Source: Massospora cicadina (Eukaryota; Entomophthoromycota; Entomophthoromycetes; Entomophthorales; Entomophthoraceae). From it: a DNA stretch of 64,000 bases. The notes beneath the pieces were generated by a model, which saw nothing but the letters and a program-made list of their open reading frames with translations, made no database searches and was not told the DNA's origin. Made by a program: the position numbers and the translations under genes. Position 1 is the stretch's first letter, and each line of letters begins with the position of its first letter. Shown here one piece after another: positions 10,265-20,660 of this stretch. The stretch covers positions 1-64,000 of the forward strand of contig JAKSZP010004231.1 of the NCBI GenBank assembly GCA_022478985.1, written 5' to 3'.

Positions 10265-10800
10265 AAACCATTATGTTTTACTTTTTTGTAGATGAAGGTG
10301 CAATGGAACTGGCTACAGACAAGCAAAAATGTCAATTCATTCAAAGCTGTATAGATAAAAAAGCCTGAGAGGTCATGATGCCATATTTTAAGACATGTAC
10401 CACCTGGACGGCTATAAAGGATGCCCTTATCAAAGAATTTGGAAGTAACCTCTCCCTTTATAACCATAAACAGGCCTTCATGATGATCCTCCTTAAATAT
10501 AGGAAAACCAACATTTAGTTTGCCAAAGATTCTATCATGAGGCTCCAGCCCTTGCATCTATCGACCTAGGTTAACCTAGATGATTCTATTGACGCCGTTT
10601 TTCAGCATATAAGCACTGTACCAAACTTGTGCTATATTTCCAAACCGTCAAGGAGATTTATAAGTCTATTTTTGACATTAAGGAATTTATAATGGAGTTG
10701 CCTAAGCCATAAGTACGCCAGCTGTCTAATAAAGGAAACCAGCCCCAAATTTAAGCCATTGTAATCTCAAAGATCAAAACCATGTTTTGACCCTTGCAGC
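10265..10800 (+). pseudogene. Gag capsid region (GY-C)
   Basis: The plus frame reads ELATDKQKCQFIQSCIDKKA, then TTWTAIKDALIKEFGSNLSL and YNHKQAFMMILL. These match GY-E (EEATDQQKVKHIHSCLDSTA, NTWEQVRTALIQEFGSNQTL). This is the capsid-like domain that forms the particle shell. A probable zinc-knuckle remnant ending TCWKK lies near 10.82 kb. Internal stops occur at about 10369 and 10516. Confidence 0.75.
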
Positions 10801-11094
10801 TATTGTATTTTTTTGCCATCAGGAAAGCACCTGCTGGAAAAAGTTATTGATGAGTCAATAAAAAAACGGAGTTAGCTTAGGGCAAAAATCACCCTCTGCT
10901 GATGTTGCTTCGCCTCAACCACAATCTAATGCTGCTCCATGTGCTGAGTGTTACACCCTATCTAAGCCTAATGAATTGGAGGTGCCAGAATTTTGATCTC
11001 AAATAAAGGATTAACTTCTTTTTACTCTGCCTTTTCTATACCTCATTCTCCAAAAAATTCAATTTACTCAATCCCCATTTTGTTACTAAAGTTA

Positions 11095-11435
11095 CTTTAG
11101 TAGCTGTGGTCATCCACGAAGTAAATAATTTATCCATAGTTGACATGGGGTCCTCAGTTAACGTCTTATCTTCCTAACAGTGAAATGGATAAAACTCAAA
11201 CCAGATCAGAAATACACTGTAGATTATGGGACCGCAGAGCCGTATCAACCCTTTTGTTGGGCGCCTACTCATCCTTGCCACTCTGATTTGGATCTTTGGT
11301 AGTGACTGCATTGGCAATTGTGCTATAGAACGAGGATATGAACTTCTCATCGGCACCCATTTCCTGGTTGAGTTTGATGCCCTAATAAGACATAAGGACA
11401 TCTATTTTCTATTTTATGGTATTGAGTCCCCTTAG
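11095..11435 (+). pseudogene. Aspartic protease region (GY-C)
   Basis: The segment NLSIVDMGSSVNVLSS has the layout of a retroviral-type aspartic protease active site (hydrophobic-hydrophobic-D-S/T-G), but the catalytic D-T-G reads D-M-G. It continues as ERGYELLIGTHFLVEFDALI at about 11328-11385, matching KAYDLLIGTQFMIEYDGII in GY-D. An ACG-to-ATG change at a CpG would explain Thr to Met. Confidence 0.75.
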
Positions 11436-12089
11436 TCATAATATTTATAAGGAAAGAGAGAAGAGAAAGCATAAGAGCTGTTTACTAGAGCATCCAAACC
11501 ATAACGAGCGCCTAGAGTACCAAGTAGATGGACCAAAGGCCAGGTTACCTTCTTCCAGTGCAGAAGCCCAGTAAGGGATGCCTGTGTATACAAACAACTG
11601 CATAACCATACCGTTAAAGTCACATATTCTCGTGAACACATTTCTTGAAAATTTCCATACCACTGGATTATCTACTGCATATTCATGGAAATCCTAATTT
11701 AGCTACCTGGGAGCCTCTTACCTGCCCTGGGTACTAGATTCAGCTTACTGGGGCCCTCTAACTATTCTGATGGATAAATTAATTGATAAACCTTTGCAGA
11801 TAACTCAAAACCGTCATATGGCATATGTCCATACTCTACCCACCAATCAAGTTGAGTCCATTCGTGGGTGTGGACATTGCATGATATAGGAATTGACAAA
11901 AATGCTACCATAGCCTGAGTTGAAGTGGATGTAGGATACAAGCTCACCTCCAAGCAACAGAGACAGGCCTATTCCTTGATTTAAGAGTACGCAAATATTT
12001 TTCCTCAGGGTCTGGCAATTTTGGAATGATGAATGGGATGCAGCTCAAAGTCTTTACTGGTGATGCCCCTCCAATCTGCGTTTAACTGT

Positions 12090-12760
12090 AGCGAAAGTAT
12101 AAGGTTGAGGAAGACCAGTTTACTAAGGAATTTAAACAACTCTTGGACGTTGGATTAAAAATTCTGTCGCAAAATCCCTGGACCTCACCATTACTACTGG
12201 TGAGGAAGAAGGATGGAGGGCACCAGGTGGTAATGGATTATCATCATCTGAATGCCATCACTTAAAAAGACAGTTACCATCTACCCTGAATTGATGATTG
12301 ATTATGACTTCTAGCTGGATCTCATTATTTCTCAGCAATGGATCTTGCAATGGGTGTTTGCAGAATAAGTTTCGCTAGAGGATAGAGAAGTGTGCCCTTT
12401 TAGTGAGCGAAGGATTATTAGAACCCACTTGCATGCCTCAAGGCCTATGAAACTCACTAGCCACGTTTTAATGAGCAATGTACTGTTTACTTTGGGGATC
12501 TAAATATGTCTTATGTACTGGTTTATTTGGATAATGTAACAGCATTCTCCTGGACTTTTTATCATCGTCTGGCTCACCTGAAAGACGTTTTTGAACATCT
12601 TTGCACTGCTTCACTAAATCTAAATCCCACTAAATGCCAGTTCTTCCAGATTAAAATGGAGTTTTTTGAGCATAAGGTTACCTGAGAGCGAATCTCGCCA
12701 CTACCTGACAATGTGATCACCATCAAAAAATTACTCATACAAACAGTTTATGTGATATAA
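12090..12760 (+). pseudogene. Reverse transcriptase (GY-C)
   Basis: In order: FKQLLDVGLKILSQNPWTSPLLLVRKKDG (about 12127-12215), VVMDYHHLNAI, LAGSHYFSAMDLAMGV, and LVYLDNVTAFSW at about 12507-12555 where YLDD should be, so the second catalytic Asp is Asn. The thumb segment NPTKCQFFQIKMEFFEHKVT follows at about 12625-12682. Frameshifts and stops interrupt it. Confidence 0.8.
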
Positions 12761-13340
12761 AAGTTTTTCTCAGAATGGTCAGTTATTACTAACAATTTAT
12801 GATACATTTTCCTGAACTTTCTGGAACCGCTGACCTATTTTCTTTATAAAGAGGTTTCGTTTCAATGAGAGGAAGCCCAACAGCAGTCCTTTGATGTTCT
12901 GAGGAAGGCTCTAACTACCGTCCCTATACTCATGCACCCCATGTTTGAAAAATCTTTCAACCTCTTTACTGAAGCCAGTTATGTGGCTGTGGGGGCTATT
13001 CTCACTCAGTTTGATTTAAATCATTTTCCCACCCTATCACTTACTTCACAAGATTTTATCTTGGGTAGAAAGAAGCTGCAGTGTAACTGAATGTGAATGT
13101 CTGGCTGTCCTTCTGGCCATCAAACATTTTCGTCCTTTCCTTTATGAGAAAGCATTTCACACTAGTGATGGAACATACCTCATTACGGTTTCTGCAACAT
13201 ATGAAAGACCACAATGGATAGTTGTTCTGATGAGTCCTTAAACTACAGAGTTAAAAATTCTCTATTATTTACCAAGCCAACGTTGTGCATCAAAATGCTG
13301 ATGGATTATCCCAGCTACCCATACTAACTCTCTAAGGCTT
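12761..13340 (+). pseudogene. RNase H (GY-C)
   Basis: Readable pieces are the connection segment with QQSFDVLRKALTTVPILMHPMFEKSFNLFTEASYVAVGAILTQF (about 12880-13010; FTDAS now FTEAS), then SVTECECLAVLLAIKHFRPFLYE (about 13080-13147) and QNADGLSQLPIL (about 13290-13325). The order matches GY-D. The frame changes at least twice. Confidence 0.75.
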
Positions 13341-13379
13341 CCAAAGAGAATTAGATTTAAAAACTTATTGTGAAACCGG

Positions 13380-14345
13380 AAGACTGGGGTCAAGAGGCTC
13401 CTGGGATCCATCGTCAATTAAAGAATATGGCTGAACATACTTGGATTAAGATTGGGCTATTGTATAAGCAAGTTAGGATATCTTGGTTATTGTATGTCTG
13501 AACTTCCGTCAGAACAAATTCTGCCCTAGAAGCCCCAATGATTGTGGGAATGCGCGGCAAAGAAGACCCTTAAATGTCTAAAGGAACGTTGTTATTGGGA
13601 TGGAATGATTGAATATACAAAGCCGTAATTGATCCCTACTTTACGTGCACAAATCTGAAGCCTCTGAATCTGCTCTAAAAAAACCAGGTCCCATAGCATC
13701 ATTTACCATGGTTAGCATCAATGTCATTGGGCCTTTGTCTACGGCGTTTTATGGCCATCACTACATCATCTTGGCGGTTTAACACTTATAAAGTGGGTGG
13801 AGGCCATCTCTGGGCCTCACCAACCTCTAAGGCCACCAATTCTTTCTTACTAAAACAGGTTTTCACCCACCACTTTAGTCCCAAGGTTCTGATCTCTGAC
13901 AATGGGACCAACCTCATCTCATATTTCATCACTGATATCAACTTTCTGATGGACACCTCTCTTCCTTTAGAGCCCCTTACCATACTGATACTAATGGGGC
14001 TGTAGAACGGGAAAATATTACATTAGTCGCCATCCATAAAAAAATGACACAATCCAACCCTTCTTATTATAATTTCTTACGCTGATTTGCTAGCTTACCG
14101 TGTCTGTTACGTCCAAATTATCCAGATGTCACCTTTTTAGGCCCTTTATGAATGAGAGCCAAATCTGCCCTTAAGTGTGAAGCTCATTACATAAACCTCA
14201 GCCCCAGGCATCAATTACCTTGCTATGCAAAGGCTGGCCAACGAATTATTCCAACTACAGGCTTTAGTTGCTAAATCCATAGGATTATAAGTAAACGAGA
14301 GGCCAAATGAAGCAAAGCCCAGTAAAAGGTTTTACCCAATACCAG
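13380..14345 (+). pseudogene. Integrase (GY-C)
   Basis: Includes a degraded HHCC zinc region (about 13440-13660), VVSINVIGPLSTAFYGH-type sequence at about 13707-13760 (first catalytic Asp changed to Asn), LISDNGTNLIS at about 13890-13925 (second catalytic Asp) and GAVERENITLVAI at about 13997-14035 (catalytic Glu region). The C-terminal GPY-like segment is near 14400. A 94-codon open piece at 13721-14005 is out of frame in part. Confidence 0.75.
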
Positions 14346-14553
14346 TTGAGGGACCTCTTCCTGTTTTACCATCATCATCCTGGAAAAAGGGTCCTAAGCT
14401 TGACACACTGTGGCCAGGCCCTTACTGAGTGATTAATCAAAGAGGACGGGAATATTTGATTGCCTCTGTCAAATCAGGTTCTGTCATAAATTGAATACAT
14501 GCCATATTTCTCCAGAGTTATGTCCCTCTTCAGCAAAATCTTGAGGGGGTAAT

Positions 14554-14859
14554 TATTAGGAAAGATGGGGGCCATGTTGGGATGGACGATATATAAACTC
14601 AAGCTGAATCATAACCTGACCAAAGGAGATCTACTGTTTGGAAGATACCAAAATAAATAAGAATAAAGATTTCCTGAAATGTCCATTGAATTCTTAAGCC
14701 TTCCCTGAATCAGCCAATTTTCCTGACAAAGGCGCTGATTCACGTGATTAATATCTTGCCTTTCAGGTGTTATTGGAAGCTGCCACCACAAGCAAGGAAG
14801 ACTTAATATGCTGAAAGCCTTTGTACTCCGCCTAGAAAATCAAGAGATCGTCATACCTG
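14554..14859 (+). repeat. 3' LTR of GY-C, left part
   Basis: Follows a purine tract TTGAGGGGGTAA (polypurine tract) and aligns with the first 310 or so bases of the 5' LTR, up to CAAGAGATC. It is then interrupted by XL-1 and resumes at 22663. Confidence 0.75.
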
Positions 14860-14861
14860 TG

Positions 14862-16170
14862 TCATGAAAACGGCAAAAGAAGTTTAGACCGGCCTGCCAG
14901 TTGGGATGCATGAGCAACCAAAAAGAAAGCCAGAGTGCTAGAGGCATTGCCGCTTGTATGACGTTGTGTGGAGCCACAAATTGGGAAACAATAACTCGTT
15001 GGTGTAGAACAATCTTGAATAGAAACTTAAAAACGAACCAAATGGAAACAAACCCAGACACTGGGGGTCTCTCTGCAGGGGGTTGTACCACTGGGATAGT
15101 TTCTACAGGATTGTAAGTAGGTGGGTTTTATACAACTGAGGAGACAAGGTGGCGGACCCTTGCTTGGAAATGGTGGATGTAAGGCCACAAGATCCCAGTA
15201 TATTGATGGTGGATAGTCACAATAAGGAAGTTGAATTGCCAGAAGTGTCTTACTTGTTGAATCCAGTTGACGATGGTATGAGTTATTGTAATCATCAGAA
15301 CTGGTAATGACCATCCGGTATAAGGACTGACAGGCCACCAGGATAATGCCATTGGGACTTCAGCAAAAAGGATATAAAAAATAAAATTGATAGTTTGTGG
15401 CAGAAAGTTATTGAAATGAAAATGAAGAAATTTGAACAACAACTCTCTCAGTGCGATGCAACTGAGCAAATAGTGTTTGCTTGATGTGAGTACAAGCAGT
15501 GATCAGGTCCCTCAAGTTCTACCTAACTGGAAAATTTTTTGGGGAAGGGGGCAGATAATCTTAATGGGAACTGGCATCAAAGGATTTGACAGCAGGCTGA
15601 GTCACTGTCAGTTCGACCTCAAACACCTGAACTGAGGCTCAACTGCATTTCCATTGGTTGGCGTGACAGCATCTGGCCCAACAAGCAATGGGAATTCCCC
15701 AGGGCCACCCCACGTAGGGGCAGTCCCAATTGGTTGGAAATGGGTTTGGGATGCCCACCCACCTGTGCCCGGTTGCTGAGCCATTTTTTGTTCAAATGAG
15801 TTATGTTGGCCACAACTCCTTATTTGCTGGATAAGGGTTTTTTACCGTTGTTGATGGTTTCCAATGATACTATATGCATGTCAGGGATTATCCTAACTAT
15901 TTTGAGTGGGGATTAGCATAAGTGATTGCACTTCTGGCTGAGTCAAAATGTCAGTTATTTCAGCCAATAGTTCTATCTTTGTCCCTTTTTATTATGTGAT
16001 TTCCAATCGTTGGGCTTGATTAACCTTGGTTTGGACCCTTCAACTTCAATTTGGTGATCTCAGCGCAGATTTCCTTAATCCAGCGGACAAGTTCAGCTGA
16101 GGTGAGTGTGGTTTCCAGGGGAGGAATCTGAATAAGGAGAGCTGTTACCCATCACTCATCTACACATGGG
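14862..16170 (-). pseudogene. LTR-internal coding remnant (XL-1)
   Basis: The minus strand shows sequence homologous to the protein read in XL-3 and XL-2. Near the LTR start is PLITQGDLAHV (about 16165-16195), then TSAELVRWIKEICAEITKLK (about 16030-16095), matching SSAELLQGISKICAEITEME in XL-3. Near the LTR end is AAMPLALWLSFWLLMHPNW at about 14895-14970, matching TAMPLAFWALHWVHAHPNW in XL-2. Function unknown; the C-terminal part is hydrophobic. Frameshifts and stops are present. Confidence 0.55.
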
Positions 16171-16190
16171 CGAGGTCACCCTGGGTGATG

Positions 16191-16195
16191 AGGGG
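16191..16195. repeat. Target-site duplication of GY-D, left (AGGGG)
   Basis: AGGGG directly precedes the 5' LTR and is repeated exactly at 22568-22572 after the 3' LTR. A 5-bp duplication is normal for gypsy integrases. Confidence 0.9.
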
Positions 16196-16880
16196 TGTTG
16201 GACAATTACAAGTCCAAGTATGTCATAAGAGTGGTTTCGAGGTAAATGAGCAAAATATCAGCCAAAAGACCCTTGCTGATTCTCGGTGGAACTCTACTAA
16301 TTGGGGTAACACTTTCATTAAAAAACTCGGGCAAATACCCCGAGTTCAGGCAGTCAAATTGCACTGGCTATGCGGCGAATTCAGGGAGTCCATTGGAGGC
16401 TCTTTCCATGACTACTGCCAATTCTGCTCAAACACTCGTGCAAAGACTGGCCCCTTTTATAGGGTTGGTGGGGGCTCCTCAGGGTGAAAAGATTTTCCCA
16501 CCTTCTGATTGGGCCAATCTAACTAAATCCCTACCCCACGGGTTTGTTTTCTAAGCAGTTTCATCCCCTTTGGCCCTCTCATTGAAGCAATACAAGTCTC
16601 AAACAACCCAATAGGCTGAACCTGCATATTTCCTAATTCAGACAGCACCAAGCAATCTGAGCCTGAACTATGAATCATCTAAATTACTACTATTGCAACA
16701 TTATTGGGGTTAGCTTTTGGCCCCGCATGGCACTTAAATAAAAAAACATATAAAGCCAATTATTTTATTAAGTGGCTGTTTATATTATTTTTGATAAGTG
16801 GTAAGAGCAGCTCCTGCAATATTGTTGGATTCGAGGCGATACTACACCAGCGAGGCTAAAAAAGGGCTAAAAATCCAACA
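16196..16880 (+). repeat. 5' LTR of GY-D
   Basis: Begins TGTTGGA and ends TCCAACA, a perfect 7-bp terminal inverted repeat. The 3' LTR starts TGTCAGA and has the same end. ATAAAAAAACATATAAAGCC near 16735-16755 may be the TATA or polyadenylation region. Confidence 0.92.
16246..16617 (+). CDS. Small ORF inside the GY-D LTR
   Basis: An ATG-started frame of 102 codons to 16554. If the TAA (CTG in the other LTR) is read through, the open frame continues to 16617. The N-terminus is basic then hydrophobic (RPLLILGGTLLIGVTLSL, about residues 7-24), like a signal anchor. The rest is polar and includes GEKIFPPSDWANLTKSLPH. The 3' LTR encodes the same protein with a frameshift. A related sequence is tandemly repeated inside CH-1. 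No family recognised; whether it is translated is unknown. Confidence 0.4.
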
Positions 16881-16882
16881 AG

Positions 16883-16900
16883 TGGTGCTCACTACAGGGG
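16883..16900 (+). other. Primer-binding site of GY-D
   Basis: TGGTGCTCACTACAGGGG, two bases after the 5' LTR. It is complementary over 18 bases to a tRNA 3' terminus ending in CCA. The primer tRNA identity cannot be told from the window. Confidence 0.85.
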
Positions 16901-16935
16901 GCTACCTGTAAGCCACCAAAAAGCTTTTTATAGAA

Positions 16936-17565
16936 ATGACAACTACCACGGACTTAAGGCTAGCTGAAGTTGAAACCCAACTAGCCAGTGCTTTGGCTCG
17001 CCTCAAAGGCTTGAGCAATATTCCTCTCAAGGCCCCTATGGGCCCTCTCCTCCCATGGTTAAACCGCCGTTCAAAGATAAGTTCTCCCCTGGTGAGGGCA
17101 GTATCGCCTCCTTTCTCTATGTTTATGAATCTGCTATGGAAGGAGCGACTGACCTCCAAAAAACAGGGTATCCTTCCATGCTTGAGTCGTATGGCTCAAG
17201 AGATCATGGTTCCCAATATGGCCTCCCTTACTACCTGGGCGGAGGTTAAACAGGCGTTGATTGATGAGTTTGGGTCCAACTCAAGTTTACAACGGAAAAA
17301 ACAGGATTTTATGCGCTTTTGCTTGCAAGAGAGTGAATTGCTCTCCTCCTTTATTATAAGTTTCTATATCCAAGCTCAATCGTTGTTGCTGGCCAAACTG
17401 CTCCCTCTAGACGACGCTATTGCTGCTATTGTAGCTAGTTTGGCTCCATATCCCTCTCTAGCTATGCATATCACTGCATTTAAGCCCTCCCTAAAATTGG
17501 TACGGGATATAAAGGAAGCATTACTGGAAGTGGCTGATTTCTATGAACCTGAACTTTTGCTCTAA
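16936..17565 (+). CDS. Gag of GY-D (frameshifted)
   Basis: Starts with MTTTTDLRLAEVETQLASAL, a short helical N-terminus, 35 bases after the PBS. The capsid part aligns with GY-E: TTWAEVKQALIDEFGSNSSL at about 17238-17297. Between about 17050 and 17165 the homologous frame is another one (PPFKDKFSPGEGSIASFLYVYESAMEGATDLQK), so the 209-codon open frame hides two compensating frameshifts. No CCHC knuckle is seen. It ends at a TAA followed in frame by pol. Confidence 0.8.
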   Translation: MTTTTDLRLAEVETQLASALARLKGLSNIPLKAPMGPLLPWLNRRSKISSPLVRAVSPPFSMFMNLLWKERLTSKKQGILPCLSRMAQEIMVPNMASLTTWAEVKQALIDEFGSNSSLQRKKQDFMRFCLQESELLSSFIISFYIQAQSLLLAKLLPLDDAIAAIVASLAPYPSLAMHITAFKPSLKLVRDIKEALLEVADFYEPELLL

Positions 17566-17571
17566 GCTTTA

Positions 17572-19389
17572 GTGTGGGAAGAAACGCGGACCCTTTCAGC
17601 CCCTTCTATGGCTGTATCCTTATGGAACCCCGCCAATTTTGAGTTGCCACGCCAACATACTCCTCCATCATGTGAGGATAGGCGGCCAATAGTGGCCATT
17701 ACGGGGCCGCTCTCCTCTTCCACTTCAAGTTTAAAAGCTCAACCTTCAAAGTCAGTTAGCCTTTCACGTGGGCAGCCTATTTCTGAGCAGTCTTCTAAGC
17801 CACTACCTCAATCGCCCTCAGCCTCCTCTCAGACTGCCGCTAGTAAAAAACCTCCTGTTAAGGGATTACTCAAGCCAGTCGCTCCTATGGCCAAAGCCAA
17901 ACCTATTACCCTTCCATTGTCTTCCCCAAAAGAGGGTACCTCCATGATACACCCTGCAAAAGCAATCAGGGTAGATGTGAGTGACAAAGCCCTCCCCTGT
18001 GAGAATAGTAAGCTGGTTTCTCCTCCCCCTCTTAACAACTCGTTGAGGTGCATTGACAATCCCTTAGATGACGAGTCTGAAGGGGGTGAGGAGGACGTAG
18101 GCTATTATATGTTGGGAGCGCTAATGGAAGTGCAGGTTCCCAATAGGGTAAGGCTTGAACGAGTTGAGATAGGTGTGATACCACAACACACATATTTACA
18201 GAAGGTAGTGCGCTTGTCTGAGGTGATTGATACTGCGAGTGATGCTGATCAGTTGATTGGTACCATGATCCGTTCTACCCCACAGGTTCATACCCTTCAG
18301 TCAATTAAAGACAGATGGCTCACGATGGCTCAACGCCTGGCCCCAACTTTCCAATTGCAAAAGGTCCTCGCCCTCACCCCTACCTTTGATAACACGATAA
18401 CCAAGGTAGAGGTTGTTATCAATAAGGTGCGTGTGCTAGCCATCCTTGATATGGGTGCTCCAGTGAACATGGTCTCCACAAAGCTCATAAAAAAGAGTAA
18501 GTTGGCCCCTGACCTTGATTGTTCTCAAGAGTTTGGAACTGCAGGGCCCAACAACACACGAGCTGTTGGAGCCTATTCTTCTCTCCCCGTCCATATTGGG
18601 AAGCTCCTGCAGGCTGCCCCCGCTGTGGCATTGGACAACAAGGCATACGACCTACTCATTGGCACTCAATTCATGATTGAGTATGACGGAATCATCAATA
18701 TGAAACAAGGAACTCTCTCCCTTCTAAATTACGAGGTTCCTCTAGTCTTTACCAATGACGAGCCTAAAAAGAAGGAATACACCTGCGTCGTTGAGTTCCC
18801 TTCTTCCGCCCATACCCTTGTTTACACCATGTCAGGAAGAAACTCGAAATTGTTGCCTGACTCCGTGGATGCTTCAGAGGGCATTCTCTTGTATGCTGCA
18901 GAGGAGATAGTAATTAAAGCAGGAGAGCAAAAGGTGATAGACACCCACATTACCATGCAATTCCCTCGTAACTTTCTTCTGCATCTCACAAGTGTTGACG
19001 GCCTAAGCCCCTTAGAACCTTGGGTTTCGCCAGGTATCTTAGACCCTGCCTACCAGCGCCCTATCAACCTTCTGCTGAGAAATCTCACTGGCAAGGATAT
19101 GATTGTCACAAAGCATCAAAAAATTGGAAAAGCCCTGCTGCTACCCATTGATGACATCCATCAAGTTCAATGTCTTGGGTCTATGGCGGATATGGGACTG
19201 CCCATCAATCAAACAATCTGCGCCTTGCCCAACGTCAAGATTTTGGAGGAGCTAACTTCCGCTGAGCTTAACAAAGTTCACAGTTTACTGGAGTCCTACA
19301 ACGATATCTTTTCTAACTCTGATACCGTCTATGGGCACATGAAGGGTTGGACTCATACCATTGATGTTGGTGATGCTCACCCCATTTGA
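17572..19389 (+). CDS. Pol N-terminal part: linker and aspartic protease (GY-D)
   Basis: A 605-codon open frame in the same frame as gag, separated from it by one TAA. The first 230 or so residues are Pro/Ser-rich and disordered-looking. The aspartic protease lies at about residues 275-410: VLAILDMGAPVNMVSTKLI is the active-site loop, with D-M-G where D-T/S-G is required, and AYDLLIGTQFMIEYDG is the second conserved strand. The remainder is the linker before RT. It ends at a TGA where HPI-SKPYR would read on, probably an old CGA. Confidence 0.85.
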   Translation: MWEETRTLSAPSMAVSLWNPANFELPRQHTPPSCEDRRPIVAITGPLSSSTSSLKAQPSKSVSLSRGQPISEQSSKPLPQSPSASSQTAASKKPPVKGLLKPVAPMAKAKPITLPLSSPKEGTSMIHPAKAIRVDVSDKALPCENSKLVSPPPLNNSLRCIDNPLDDESEGGEEDVGYYMLGALMEVQVPNRVRLERVEIGVIPQHTYLQKVVRLSEVIDTASDADQLIGTMIRSTPQVHTLQSIKDRWLTMAQRLAPTFQLQKVLALTPTFDNTITKVEVVINKVRVLAILDMGAPVNMVSTKLIKKSKLAPDLDCSQEFGTAGPNNTRAVGAYSSLPVHIGKLLQAAPAVALDNKAYDLLIGTQFMIEYDGIINMKQGTLSLLNYEVPLVFTNDEPKKKEYTCVVEFPSSAHTLVYTMSGRNSKLLPDSVDASEGILLYAAEEIVIKAGEQKVIDTHITMQFPRNFLLHLTSVDGLSPLEPWVSPGILDPAYQRPINLLLRNLTGKDMIVTKHQKIGKALLLPIDDIHQVQCLGSMADMGLPINQTICALPNVKILEELTSAELNKVHSLLESYNDIFSNSDTVYGHMKGWTHTIDVGDAHPI

Positions 19390-20076
19390 TCCAAGCCCTA
19401 CCGCAGATCAAAAGTTGAGGAGCAACAGATGCGGATGGAGCTCAAGCAATTGTTGGACGCTGGGCTGCTGGTACCCTCACAAAGCCCTTGGTCGTCCCCT
19501 CTTCTATATATCAAAAAGAAAAACAAAGGGCATAGGATCGTTCTGGATTACCACAAGCTGAATAACCTTACCAAAAAGGGTAGCTACCCCATCCCCCGAA
19601 TTGATGACGCCTTGGCACAGCTCTCTGGGTCCCAGTACTTTTCGGCCATGGACTTGGCTAGTGGATACTGGCAGATGGACCTTTCTCCTCAAGACCAGGA
19701 GAAGTGCGCCCTAATCTGTAGCGAGGGTCTTTTCCAACCCACTCGTCTACCTCAGGGGTTATGCAACGCCCCTGCAACTTTTCAGCGGGCGATGGACCAC
19801 ATACTCCAGGATCTCAAGCTCAGCTGTGTGATTGTCTATCTCAATGACATCACAGTATTTTCCAAAACTTTCAATGAACACCTCACCCACTTAAAGGAAG
19901 TGTTCCAGCGGCTGCGGGCCTCACACATCAAGCTGAAGCCCTCCAAGTGTACGCTCTTCCAGAAGAAGCTGGATTTCATTGGGCACGCGATATCCCACAA
20001 GGGGATTCAGCCTCTCAAAGACAAGGTGGAAGCAATAGCAAAGATGCCTGAGCCCAAAACCCTCCGCAACATCTAA
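19390..20076 (+). pseudogene. Reverse transcriptase of GY-D
   Basis: Copies element RNA into DNA in the particle. In order: ELKQLLDAGLLVPSQSPWSS, HRIVLDYHKLNNLTKKGSYP, YFSAMDLASGYWQMDL (motif A Asp), RLPQGLCNAPATFQRAMD, and VIVYLNDITVFSK, where the YLDD box is YLND, so the first Asp of the pair is Asn. The thumb follows (LKPSKCTLFQKKLDFIGH). An in-frame TAA after TLRNI replaces a probable CAA. Although nearly open, the changed YxDD predicts an inactive enzyme. Confidence 0.9.
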
Positions 20077-20660
20077 GTATTACTGGGTATGATGGGGTAC
20101 TACCATCAGTTCGTCCCCAAGTTCGCCAAGCTCAGTGAGCCCCTCGTCCGACTCTTGACTAAGAACACTCCATTTCAGTGGGGTGTTGAACAACAGGCCG
20201 CGTTTGAGACCCTGAAGGGGTTATTTCAGAAAAGGCCTATCCTCTGTCACCCTGACTATGGCAAGCCATTCATGTTATTCACAGACGCCTCTGATTATGC
20301 CGTTGGAGCTATCCTAACACAGCTGGACGAAAATGGTATTGATCATCCCATATCATACTTCATCAAAATGTTATCCAAGGCTGAACGCAACTACAGCGTA
20401 ACAGAAAAGGAGTGACTTGCCATCCTATTCGCCGTGAAATACTACCGCCCCTTCTTATATATGGGACTTCCTTCAGAGTTATTACTGACCACGCCTCTCT
20501 AAAGTGGTTGCAGAATATGAAGGACCCTACTGGGCGGTTGGCTCGCTGGGCTCTTATGCTCCAGCACTATGACATGACCATTGAGCATCGAGCCAGGACA
20601 AGTCATATGAACGTTGATAGTTTGATGCAGCTGCCCCTCCTTCACCTGGATAATAGCGAA
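20077..20660 (+). pseudogene. RNase H of GY-D
   Basis: Begins VLLGMMGYYHQFVPKFAKLS (connection) and PFMLFTDASDYAVGAIL (catalytic Asp in FTDAS). It then has SYFIKMLSKAERNYSVTEKE with a TGA at 20413. After a frameshift near 20455 it continues as FRVITDHASLKWLQNMKDPT and RWALMLQHYDMTIEHR to the end of the domain. One stop and one frameshift break an otherwise complete RNase H. Confidence 0.88.
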
